This document shows, piece after piece, positions 7,779 through 15,291 of a stretch of DNA of 31,121 bases. The DNA comes from Clostridiales bacterium. Its GTDB lineage: Bacteria > Bacillota > Clostridia > Oscillospirales > CAG-272. Position 1 is the stretch's first letter; every line of letters begins with the position of its first letter. The stretch lies in the NCBI GenBank assembly GCA_018370615.1, contig JAGZAC010000001.1, positions 1-31,121 on the forward strand. Direction: 5' to 3'. The notes beneath the pieces are model-generated. The model was given only the letters and a program-made list of their open reading frames with translations, was not told the DNA's origin and did no database searches. A program made the translations under genes and the position numbers.

Positions 7779-10082
7779 TTAATTTTCTCCGCTCAGACGA
7801 ATCACCTGGTCTGTGCCGTCACCGCCGCGAAGCAGTTCCTGCACGATTTCTCCTTCCAGCTGCCGACAGGAAAACAGCAGAGACTGGTTTCCCTTTTCTC
7901 CTGCAGCGGACAGCATCGTCAGTATTCTGGAGAGCCTGTCCGCATCGATGCGGGCGAAGCTTTCGTCAAACACCACCGGCGGCGGATTTCCCGGAAAGAG
8001 CACGTTGAGGAGAGCATACCGGAGGCTGATGTACGCGGCATCTTGGGTGCCTGCGGAGAGATACCCCAGTTCTCTGGTTTTGTCCTGCGTGGTCAGATGC
8101 ATGGAAAAATCCTTTGTAACGCCTACCGTTGGGTATTTTCCTCCGGAAAACATTCCCAGCAGCAGCCCTGCTTCGGTGACAATTCGGGGAAGCAGTCCCT
8201 GACGCAGGTGATTGCCTGCGGCTTCCAGCGCCTCCATGGCAGCGGCAATCCCATTGTACCGCTTTTGTAATGCACCAAGCTCCGCTTTCAGCGCTTCTAT
8301 TTTTTCGGCAAGCTCTGCAGGAGAAACCGTTACTGCCCGCAGTGCGCTCAGCTTCTTTTCCAGCTCCATGCGGCGGGTTTGCCCGGTTTCGGCAATGCTG
8401 TGGAAAAAGCCTGCATCCCGGCGTGCTTTTTCCGCTTCTTCCCGCGTCATGTGGGAGGCTGTCTGTCCGGCTTCCGTGGCCAGGGCCGCCGCAGCCTGCC
8501 TTTCAATTTCTTCTCGGGAGGAAGGGTCCAGTACGTCGGCAAAGGTGGACAGACGGCCGGCGGCGATGTGGTACTCTTCCTGGAGTCGGGACTTTTGTGC
8601 CAGCAGTTCTTTCGCGGCCTGCAGGGCGTTTTCTGCCATAATGTCTGTGTCCGGAACCGCTTCTGTAAACAAGGCGGCACAGGTGCGCAGAGACTGGGTG
8701 TCCGCTTCCATTTCTGCCTGATCCTTTGCAATTTCCTGCTCCAGGGCGCAAAACTCCGATGCGGGATCTGTCCGCTGACGGGACAGCTGAATTTTTTCTT
8801 CAATTACGTCTCCCAGAGCATCTGTATCGTGCACGCCCCACTGGTTTAAAATGGTATGATATGTTTCCAGCTTGGACAGACTTCGGACAAAGGAGATAAT
8901 GCCGCAAATGGCGGCGATGCCGGCGAAAATGACCGCCCCAATGGCAAGGTATGTATCTATCTCCCGCAGGAAAAAGGCGGCGACGCCGGCGATTGCCGTC
9001 AAAACAAACAGGACAAGAGAGGCTGCAAAGGCTCCCTTTCTTCCCCTGATTGCCGCTGCTGCCTTGTCTTTCTGTCCTCTGGCGTCCGTCTCCTCTTCCG
9101 GCGTCATTTCGGGAGGGAGCGTGTCGTCGATTGCATTCAGGGAGCGGCGCATGGTACGCAGCTGTGCTTCCCAGTTTTTCAAACTGTCGGACAGCCGCTC
9201 CATGGTTTGCATTTTTTCCCCGATGTCTCCATAGGGTGCGAAGGTCTCCAGCTGCTTTTCCAGCGCATCGGCTTCTGCCTGACAGGTCAGCCCCACATTC
9301 AACCGCACTTTTTTCTGCAGCTTGTCGTAAGCCTCGGTAAGCGCCGCCGATTGCGCTCCCTTCTTCTTCTGCTCGGCAATCTGGGCCTCGCTGTCGGCCA
9401 GCGCGCTTTCCAACGCGATGACCTCTCCATTTTTCTCCGCTGCCTCATTCCGTAACCCTTCCAGACGGCGGAGCTCCTGCTGGAGATCATAGATTTGTCC
9501 GCCGGCGCTGTTTTTGTACAGCAGCTTTTTGCGCTCCTTGTCCAGTCTTTCCGCCGCCTTGCGGGAATTGAGGCCCTCGTCGCCGGAGAGGAGGATGTTT
9601 TCGATTGCTTCCGTCATGCCGGTGCCGTCAATACTGTTGTCTCCCAGCTGCCGCACGAATACGGAATTGTAAAACATTTGCTCCGTCATGCCGAAGAGCG
9701 CTTCTCCAGGCACTTCTCCCCGGAAAAGGCGTTCGCCTGTCAAGCCGTCCGTTACCGCCAACCGTTCTCTGGGGTTGTTGCGGTCCAGCTGACCTAAAGG
9801 TACATACAGCTCCCGTTCGATCCGATATTCCCGTTCTCCGTCGGAGAGGATTAGAGTGCCGGCCGCACAGCCGGTATTCCAATTTGCGTATTTTTTCTGC
9901 TCCGCCATTTCTCCGCCGGCACTCCTGCCGGACAGCCCATACAGCATAAACTTGATAAACATGGCGATAGAGCTTTTTCCCGCCTCGTTGGGACCTTCAA
10001 AAATGTTCAGTCCGGGGGTGAGTGTAAACTCTTTCTCCTTCAGGGGACCGAAGGATGCAATATGAATGGATTTTATATACAT
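7779..10082 (-). CDS. yhaN: YhaN-like SMC/Rad50-type AAA ATPase
   Basis: A 767-aa ATPase with split ATP-binding halves and coiled coils, the expected partner of the nuclease encoded just upstream. Walker A is GPNEAGKSS at residues 30-38, the ABC-type signature is YLSAGTQDA, and Walker B is VVFDESFARID near the C-terminus. Between them are long coiled coils and, at about 350-400, two hydrophobic segments that look like membrane helices. YhaN-type proteins have this feature and SbcC does not. ATG 10082 (MYIKSIHIASFGPL) with AGAAAGG upstream was preferred to a GTG at 10106 that overlaps the previous stop. A role in DNA end or damage processing is inferred from the family. Confidence 0.85.
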   Translation of the reverse strand: MYIKSIHIASFGPLKEKEFTLTPGLNIFEGPNEAGKSSIAMFIKFMLYGLSGRSAGGEMAEQKKYANWNTGCAAGTLILSDGEREYRIERELYVPLGQLDRNNPRERLAVTDGLTGERLFRGEVPGEALFGMTEQMFYNSVFVRQLGDNSIDGTGMTEAIENILLSGDEGLNSRKAAERLDKERKKLLYKNSAGGQIYDLQQELRRLEGLRNEAAEKNGEVIALESALADSEAQIAEQKKKGAQSAALTEAYDKLQKKVRLNVGLTCQAEADALEKQLETFAPYGDIGEKMQTMERLSDSLKNWEAQLRTMRRSLNAIDDTLPPEMTPEEETDARGQKDKAAAAIRGRKGAFAASLVLFVLTAIAGVAAFFLREIDTYLAIGAVIFAGIAAICGIISFVRSLSKLETYHTILNQWGVHDTDALGDVIEEKIQLSRQRTDPASEFCALEQEIAKDQAEMEADTQSLRTCAALFTEAVPDTDIMAENALQAAKELLAQKSRLQEEYHIAAGRLSTFADVLDPSSREEIERQAAAALATEAGQTASHMTREEAEKARRDAGFFHSIAETGQTRRMELEKKLSALRAVTVSPAELAEKIEALKAELGALQKRYNGIAAAMEALEAAGNHLRQGLLPRIVTEAGLLLGMFSGGKYPTVGVTKDFSMHLTTQDKTRELGYLSAGTQDAAYISLRYALLNVLFPGNPPPVVFDESFARIDADRLSRILTMLSAAGEKGNQSLLFSCRQLEGEIVQELLRGGDGTDQVIRLSGEN

Positions 10083-10102
10083 ACTACTACCTTTCTGTCC
10101 GA

Positions 10103-11227
10103 TCACTGAGTAGGAAGCTCTTCGCCTGCGAGCGCCGCCATAGCATACCGCAGTGCCCGGCTACCCGTTTCCCGCTCCGCAGGATCGGCGCTTTCCAGCT
10201 TGGGCAGAAGCACCCGATAAAGCTCTCCCCGTATTCCCTGGTCTTGGAGGAGGGCGGCTGCATTCCATGTGGGCGCAGTGGCGTCCCGGACCTCCAGATG
10301 GGCCAAGCCTTCGCCAGCCGTCTCCAAGACGGCTGTGTCAATAGACAGATCGGGGTCTATGTTTCCCTGCAAGGTGATCCGCAGCAGCGTGTCTGCGCCG
10401 AACGCGCCCTCTCGGATGTAGGCGCGCACCGCTGCAGCCGCGTCCTCCTGCTGGGCGGCACCATCGATGTTCAAGGTGCGGTCTTCGTAAATTTTGCGGC
10501 AGAACCGGAGCCGTTCCCAGCGAAGCTGTGTGCCGTCACCGTCTTTTTCCAATGTGACCAGCACGGCTCCCTTGATCCCCGTCTCCCCAAAGTCTCGTCC
10601 TTCCGGACAACCGCAGTAAGCCCCCGGTACAGTGAGAGCTGCGGTAGCGTTTTCCGGATTGTGAAAATGGCCCAACGCGCAGTAGTCCGCGCCGAAGGCT
10701 TCCAGCACTCCCGCGGGCAGCGGTCCGTAGGTGCTGATGGGAGAGGTGGCGTCTCCATGGGCGCACAAAATGTTGATCCCCGATGGGTCCTCCACCTTTT
10801 TCCCTTCCAGGGGGCATGTCCGTAAAGAGGGGCCTTGAAAGGCATAACCGTATACATAGCAATGGAGCTGAGGGAAGGAAAAGTACGAAAGGTCAGCAGA
10901 GGAAAATACAAAAACATTGTCCGGGAAAATGTTCCTGCTCCAAATGCTTTTTTCTTCTGCCGGGTCATGATTGCCCGGAGCGATCACCACCGGACAATCC
11001 AGTTTTGCAAATTCCTGACGCAGCAGGGCAATTGTATCCCGGGTTACATAATTTTTATCAAACAAGTCTCCGGCAATCAGCAAAAGGTCTATGCCATTTT
11101 CCCGAGCATAGGACGTCATGCTGGAAAAAGCAGCCCGCAGCTCGCCGCGGCGCTGCCTGGCGGCAGCCGTATCCAGCCCGGCGAAGGGACTGTCCAGATG
11201 GACGTCTCCAGTGTGCAGTATTTTCAT
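10103..11227 (-). CDS. yhaO: YhaO/SbcD-like DNA repair exonuclease
   Basis: A 374-aa calcineurin-like metallophosphoesterase of the Mre11/SbcD class. The metal-binding motifs are in order: MKILHTGDVHLDSP (Asp8, His10), AGDLFD, PGNHDP and the two downstream His sites CAHGD and GHFHNPE. A C-terminal capping region follows. With the adjacent ATPase it matches the B. subtilis yhaO-yhaN pair better than sbcD-sbcC, because the ATPase is short and has membrane segments. The start at 11227 has GAAAGGGAG upstream; residues encoded before it (to 11305) overlap the promoter and are rejected. This is the first gene of the long minus-strand operon. Confidence 0.87.
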   Translation of the reverse strand: MKILHTGDVHLDSPFAGLDTAAARQRRGELRAAFSSMTSYARENGIDLLLIAGDLFDKNYVTRDTIALLRQEFAKLDCPVVIAPGNHDPAEEKSIWSRNIFPDNVFVFSSADLSYFSFPQLHCYVYGYAFQGPSLRTCPLEGKKVEDPSGINILCAHGDATSPISTYGPLPAGVLEAFGADYCALGHFHNPENATAALTVPGAYCGCPEGRDFGETGIKGAVLVTLEKDGDGTQLRWERLRFCRKIYEDRTLNIDGAAQQEDAAAAVRAYIREGAFGADTLLRITLQGNIDPDLSIDTAVLETAGEGLAHLEVRDATAPTWNAAALLQDQGIRGELYRVLLPKLESADPAERETGSRALRYAMAALAGEELPTQ

Positions 11228-11269
11228 GGGAGATACTCCCTTTCTATTTATGAATATGAATCCAAGTAA

Positions 11270-11298
11270 AGTATACCACGGTTGATGCCGCTTTGCAA
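11270..11298 (-). promoter_or_regulatory. Promoter of the yhaO-to-prs operon
   Basis: On the minus strand TTGCAA (11293-11298) and TATACT (11270-11275) are 17 bases apart, placing the start near 11263 and leaving a leader of about 35 bases before yhaO. No terminator or other strong promoter was seen between here and 462, so 11 genes may be co-transcribed from it. Confidence 0.72.
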
Positions 11299-11317
11299 CG
11301 GACAAACTGTGAATTTC

Positions 11318-11797
11318 TTATTCCTTTTCCTGCGGAGTAAGGGCACCTTCCAGCATCAGCAGCTGCCGCTTCATAGGAAGGCCTTCCGGGCCGCCATAGC
11401 CGCCCAGATCGGATGCGCCCACCACCCGGTGGCAGGGAATCAGCAGCCACAGGGGATTGTTTCGCATGGCGCTTCCCACTGCACGTGCCGCCCGGGGATA
11501 GCCGGCCATCGCGGCCAGATCTCCATAGGTGATGGTACTGCCGTAGGGGACTTGCAGAAGCGTTTTCCATACCTTCACCTGAAAATCTGTACCCTGGAGC
11601 TTTAGCGGCAGGTCGAAGGCTTTTCTTTTTCCGCCAAAATACTCCCGCAGCTGTGTCTCACAGCGGCGGCACAAATCGTCCGGATGCTCCTTTTTAGAGA
11701 CATTCTCCTTTGCCAGGTGTATCTCGCAGATTGCCTCCCCATCAGACAAAATCCACAGCGGCCCCAGCGGGCAGTCTTTGTACAGATAAGAATACAT
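11318..11797 (-). CDS. ogt: Methylated-DNA--protein-cysteine methyltransferase
   Basis: A suicide repair protein that moves a methyl group from O6-methylguanine in DNA to its own cysteine. The 159-aa product has the active-site motif LIPCHRVVG with Cys122, the helix-turn-helix segment YGDLAAMAGYPRAARAVG with the conserved Arg finger, and an N-terminal domain of normal size. ATG 11797 follows AAGGAAG; a frame extending to 11899 lies within feoB and is rejected. It begins 14 bases after the feoB stop, so it is probably the third gene of the feo operon. That link between iron uptake and alkylation repair may be incidental. Confidence 0.94.
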   Translation of the reverse strand: MYSYLYKDCPLGPLWILSDGEAICEIHLAKENVSKKEHPDDLCRRCETQLREYFGGKRKAFDLPLKLQGTDFQVKVWKTLLQVPYGSTITYGDLAAMAGYPRAARAVGSAMRNNPLWLLIPCHRVVGASDLGGYGGPEGLPMKRQLLMLEGALTPQEKE

Positions 11798-11811
11798 GCT
11801 TGTCACTTCCT

Positions 11812-13617
11812 TTATAAAAATATGCCTCCAATATGATAGGCCAGTGCAGACATGACCCACGCGGTTCCCAGCTGCAGCGCCGCCGCGCCTGCCGTCCACA
11901 GCCGACTTTTCGTTTCACTTTTAATTGTTGCCAGTGCCGCCGCACAGGGGATGTAAAGGAGTACGAACACCATTAGTGCATACGCGTTTGCTGGGCCGAA
12001 CCCGTATGCGGTGAGAGATGCGTGCAGTGCAGCCGTGCCGGCTGCGGAAGAGATGTTTGTAATTCCAAACAAAACCGCCATAGAGGAGACCACTACCTCC
12101 TTTGCGGCGATCCCGGCAATTAGCGCTACTGCGATCTGCCACAGCCCCAGGCCGCAGGGGGCTAGCAGAGGGGCGACGGCACGCCCGATCCATCCGGCAA
12201 AGCTGTCTTCCATAGAAGTGGCAAAACCTCCGGGACCCACGTTGAGCAGAACCCACAATAGGATAGATGCGAGAAAAATGGTGGTGCCTGCCCGGGCGAG
12301 ATAATCCCGGATTTTCTCCCAGACATACAAAAGCATGGTGCGCAGGGTAGGCGCTTTATAATCCGGCAGCTCCAGCAAAAGGGGCGGCTGCCCCTCTTTG
12401 CCGCTCAGATGCTTGGTGCATCTGGCGACCATCACGGCGGTGAGCAGTCCGATCCCATACATGGAAAGGGACGCCAGCGGGGCGAATTTTCCGAAAAACG
12501 CACCGGCAATCAGGATATATACCGGCAACCGGGCGCTGCAAGACATGAAGGGCGTCACGAGAATCACCCGCAGACGGTCCCGGCGTGTTTCCAGTGTACG
12601 GCTTGCCATTACGGCCGGCACCGTACAGCCCATTCCCAGCAATAGGGGAATGAATGCCCGGCCGGACAGCCCCAGAGCGCCCATGATTCCGTCCATAATA
12701 TAAGCCACTCTGGCCATGTAGCCGCTGTCCTCCAAAAACGCCAGCGCAAAAAACAAAAGAACAATATTGGGCAAAAAGGTGAGAATTCCGCCGACGCCGG
12801 ACAGAATACCGTCTGTGATGAGCGCAGTGAGCCACGGTGCCGTATGGATGGCGTCCAATCCGTCCCGGACGCCTGCATACAGTCGGTCCAGGCCGGCTTC
12901 CAGAGGGATTTTGGCAAGGTCCCCCAGAGAAAAGGTGAAGAGAAACACTGCGGCGATGATGGCGAAAAATATACATATTCCCCGCAGGGGATGCAGCAGA
13001 ATTTTGTCCAGACGGTCTGTAAAGGCTTTGGGGCCGCGGTCGGAAAGACAGGCCGCAACCACCGCTTCGATCCAAGCAAACCGCTCCTGAACTGCCATAT
13101 CTGCAAAAGGCGCAGGCGTGGAGTGCCCTCCTTCCCGTGCTGCCTTTTCTGCGGCACTCATTAGCGTGTCTAGACCCTCCCGCCGCCGGGCGGATATGGG
13201 GATGACGGGAATTCCCAGAAACGCTGCCAGCCGCTGTACATTCAGCCGAGCCCGGCGCTTTTTCAGTATGTCCATCATATTCAGCGCCAGCACCACAGGG
13301 CGGCCCAGCTCAATTAGCTGCAGAGTCAGATAAAGGTTGCGGGAAAGACAGGAGGCATCTGCTACGTCGACTATAACGTCTGTACCGCCTTCCAGAAGAA
13401 ACTGACGGGACAGCTTTTCCTCCAGTGTGTATGTAGACAGGGAATAGATTCCCGGCAGATCCACAAGGGTGTGCCGCCGCCCGCCGTGGGTGTAGGTGCC
13501 TTCTTTTTTCTCTACGGTTACTCCAGGCCAGTTTGCCACCTTCAGCGATGCGCCGGTGTAGGCATTGAAGAGCGTGGTTTTTCCGCAGTTGGGGTTGCCT
13601 GCAAATACAATTGTCAT
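11812..13617 (-). CDS. feoB: Ferrous iron transporter FeoB
   Basis: Inner-membrane Fe(II) importer with an N-terminal G domain. The 601-aa product shows G1 GNPNCGKT at 7-14, G3 DLPG at 53-56 and G4 NMMD at 113-116, then a helical spacer and the membrane part. The conserved transport cysteines are present in GMGCTVPA and FMSCSARLP. It is shorter than many FeoB proteins (650-770 aa), with a compact C-terminus and no FeoC. ATG 13617 overlaps the feoA stop by four bases, giving translational coupling; a frame running upstream to 13704 is inside feoA. GTP-driven or GTP-gated iron uptake is known for the family. Confidence 0.96.
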   Translation of the reverse strand: MTIVFAGNPNCGKTTLFNAYTGASLKVANWPGVTVEKKEGTYTHGGRRHTLVDLPGIYSLSTYTLEEKLSRQFLLEGGTDVIVDVADASCLSRNLYLTLQLIELGRPVVLALNMMDILKKRRARLNVQRLAAFLGIPVIPISARRREGLDTLMSAAEKAAREGGHSTPAPFADMAVQERFAWIEAVVAACLSDRGPKAFTDRLDKILLHPLRGICIFFAIIAAVFLFTFSLGDLAKIPLEAGLDRLYAGVRDGLDAIHTAPWLTALITDGILSGVGGILTFLPNIVLLFFALAFLEDSGYMARVAYIMDGIMGALGLSGRAFIPLLLGMGCTVPAVMASRTLETRRDRLRVILVTPFMSCSARLPVYILIAGAFFGKFAPLASLSMYGIGLLTAVMVARCTKHLSGKEGQPPLLLELPDYKAPTLRTMLLYVWEKIRDYLARAGTTIFLASILLWVLLNVGPGGFATSMEDSFAGWIGRAVAPLLAPCGLGLWQIAVALIAGIAAKEVVVSSMAVLFGITNISSAAGTAALHASLTAYGFGPANAYALMVFVLLYIPCAAALATIKSETKSRLWTAGAAALQLGTAWVMSALAYHIGGIFL

Positions 13618-13838
13618 GGGGTCCGCTCCCCCGCAATTCTCCGTGCGGCGCCGGCACCCACGGCGTATCGTACCCCCATGGTGCGCACCACCATGGTGCC
13701 GCATCGTTTTTTGTGGAGTACCTGCAGCCGGCCCCCTGGGAGAATTCCCAAAATCTGCAGTCGATGGCGCAGAGTCTCCTCCAGCCGAATTTGGGAGACG
13801 GTGAAAACGTCCCCCACGTTGCAGTCAAACAGCGTCAT
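13614..13838 (-). CDS. feoA: Ferrous iron transport protein A
   Basis: A 74-aa SH3-like cytoplasmic protein that partners FeoB in Fe(II) uptake. MTLFDCNVGD is followed by RLQILGILPGG and the C-terminal VVRTMGVRYAVG, matching the FeoA fold pattern (LGhxPGxxhxV). ATG 13838 is preceded by GGAGGAAGAAAGT, but that Shine-Dalgarno-like stretch directly abuts the -10 box of the promoter, so the transcript may start inside it. An in-frame ATG at 13853, overlapping the -10 box, would give MEEESMTLF and is less likely. It is the first gene of feoA-feoB-ogt. Confidence 0.93.
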   Translation of the reverse strand: MTLFDCNVGDVFTVSQIRLEETLRHRLQILGILPGGRLQVLHKKRCGTMVVRTMGVRYAVGAGAARRIAGERTP

Positions 13839-13851
13839 ACTTTCTTCCTCC

Positions 13852-13880
13852 ATTATACTGTGCCGCCCGTCCCTTGTCAA
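13852..13880 (-). promoter_or_regulatory. feoA promoter
   Basis: On the minus strand TTGACA (13875-13880) and TATAAT (13852-13857) with a 17-base spacer match the consensus exactly. No obvious Fur or DtxR palindrome was recognised over it, so iron control cannot be read from the sequence. It diverges from the cinA promoter, with the -35 boxes about 25 bases apart. Confidence 0.85.
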
Positions 13881-13905
13881 CGCGGGAGGGCGTCTGTTTT
13901 TTCTA

Positions 13906-13934
13906 TTGATTCCGTGTGGCTTTCCGTGTATAAT
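13906..13934 (+). promoter_or_regulatory. cinA promoter
   Basis: TTGATT (13906-13911) and TATAAT (13929-13934) are 17 bases apart, placing the start near 13941 and the cinA ATG about 50 bases downstream. It is the divergent partner of the feoA promoter. Confidence 0.75.
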
Positions 13935-13989
13935 GTATATGAAAACAGCTATGCAAAAAATATCCATCATAGGAAAGCGTGAACATAAA

Positions 13990-15291
13990 ATGCAGAAAAA
14001 TATATCTTGTGAAATCATCTCCGTAGGAACGGAACTTCTCCTGGGAGATATTACCAATACGAATACCGCATATCTTGCCCGCCGCCTGGCGGTTCTCGGC
14101 ATCCCTGTCTACCGTCAGACGGTGGTAGGCGACAACGCCGCCCGTCTGACCCAGGCGTTGGAGGAGGCATACGGTCGTAGCGAGCTGGTGATTCTCACCG
14201 GCGGTCTTGGCCCCACCTGTGACGACATCACGAAGGAAACGGTGGCCGATTATTTCTCCCTCCCTATGGAGGAGGATGCGCCTACCAGAGAAGCGATAGA
14301 ATCCTTTTTCCATGCAAAGGGGCGCTCCTTTACGGAAAACAACTTAAAGCAGTGTTTGGTGCCCAAAGGCGCCACGGTATTTACCAACAGCTGGGGCACG
14401 GCGCCGGGCATTGGGATTGAGCAGGACGGAAAGTATGCGGTGCTCCTGCCCGGACCGCCCCATGAGCTAAAATTGATGTTTGAAGAGACGGTGCTGCCCT
14501 GGCTTGCCCGCCTGTCTCCGGATACGTTTTATTCCTTAAACCTGCATCTTACCGGCATCGGGGAAGGGGAGGCGGAGGCTGTCCTGCGGGAGATGATGGA
14601 CGCAGGGGAAAATCCCACCATTGCCCCTTATGCGGGGGAGGACGACGTGCGGATCCGCATCACTGCCCGGGCGGAAAATGAACAGCGCGCCCGGCAGATG
14701 TGTGCTGCCACGGCACAGAAAATCCGTCAGACATCTGTTGGAAAATATATTTATGCCTGTACAGATACCCCGGAAGGTGCGGCGGCAGTGGTGGAGCGCA
14801 CTTTGCTTTCCGTTTTTGGGGGAAATGGCCTTACCTTCGGAGCGGCAGAATCCTGTACCGGCGGCTTGGTCTGTCAGAGAATCACTGCGCTTCCCGGCGC
14901 ATCGGCTGTTTTGCAGGGGGGCATTGTATCCTATGCAAATGAGGTGAAGGCAGGCGTTTTGGGCGTGGCGCAGGAAATTTTGGATACTTGCGGTGCCGTA
15001 TCCATGGAATGTGCTGCGCAGATGGCCCGGGGTGCTGTGGCGCAGCTGGGCTGTGATATCGCCGTATCGATCACCGGCATTGCCGGCCCGGAAGGGGGCA
15101 CGCCGGAGAAGCCGGTGGGGACGGTGTGCTTTGCCGTGGCCTGCAGTGAGGATTTGGGCGGGCAGGTAGAGACCTGTATAGAGCATTACCGCAGCGGCCT
15201 CTCCCGGGAGCGCATTCGGCGGCTTGCTTCCACTAAGGCCATGCAGCTTGCTATTGCCGCAGCGAAAAAATCCGGAGCCTGTCAGGCATGA
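13990..15291 (+). CDS. cinA: CinA-like protein: MoCF domain plus NMN deamidase domain
   Basis: A 433-aa two-domain protein. The N-terminal MoCF-like domain starts CEIISVGTELLLGDI and carries LTGGLGPTCDD; this half of CinA has ADP-ribose pyrophosphatase activity in studied members. The C-terminal half (about 270-430) is the PncC-type nicotinamide mononucleotide amidohydrolase domain, with AAESCTGGL and SITGIAGPEGGTPEKPVGTV. It is a pyridine nucleotide recycling enzyme. ATG 13990 was chosen because family members begin just before EIISVG and AGGAAAG lies upstream; an in-frame ATG at 13939 would fall at the transcription start. Its stop overlaps the dxs start by four bases. Confidence 0.94.
   Translation: MQKNISCEIISVGTELLLGDITNTNTAYLARRLAVLGIPVYRQTVVGDNAARLTQALEEAYGRSELVILTGGLGPTCDDITKETVADYFSLPMEEDAPTREAIESFFHAKGRSFTENNLKQCLVPKGATVFTNSWGTAPGIGIEQDGKYAVLLPGPPHELKLMFEETVLPWLARLSPDTFYSLNLHLTGIGEGEAEAVLREMMDAGENPTIAPYAGEDDVRIRITARAENEQRARQMCAATAQKIRQTSVGKYIYACTDTPEGAAAVVERTLLSVFGGNGLTFGAAESCTGGLVCQRITALPGASAVLQGGIVSYANEVKAGVLGVAQEILDTCGAVSMECAAQMARGAVAQLGCDIAVSITGIAGPEGGTPEKPVGTVCFAVACSEDLGGQVETCIEHYRSGLSRERIRRLASTKAMQLAIAAAKKSGACQA

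Noticed and set aside
10083..10106. GTG start for the yhaN-like gene overlapping the yhaO stop
   Set aside because: ATG 10082 has a good ribosome site and gives the normal family N-terminus (MYIKSIHIASFG).
13939..13989. Upstream in-frame ATG for cinA
   Set aside because: It falls at the predicted transcription start and would add 17 residues ahead of the family's usual N-terminus.
13840..13990. Possible replication origin at the strand switch between feoA and cinA
   Set aside because: The switch is explained by two divergent promoters; no DnaA-box cluster or AT-rich unwinding region was seen.
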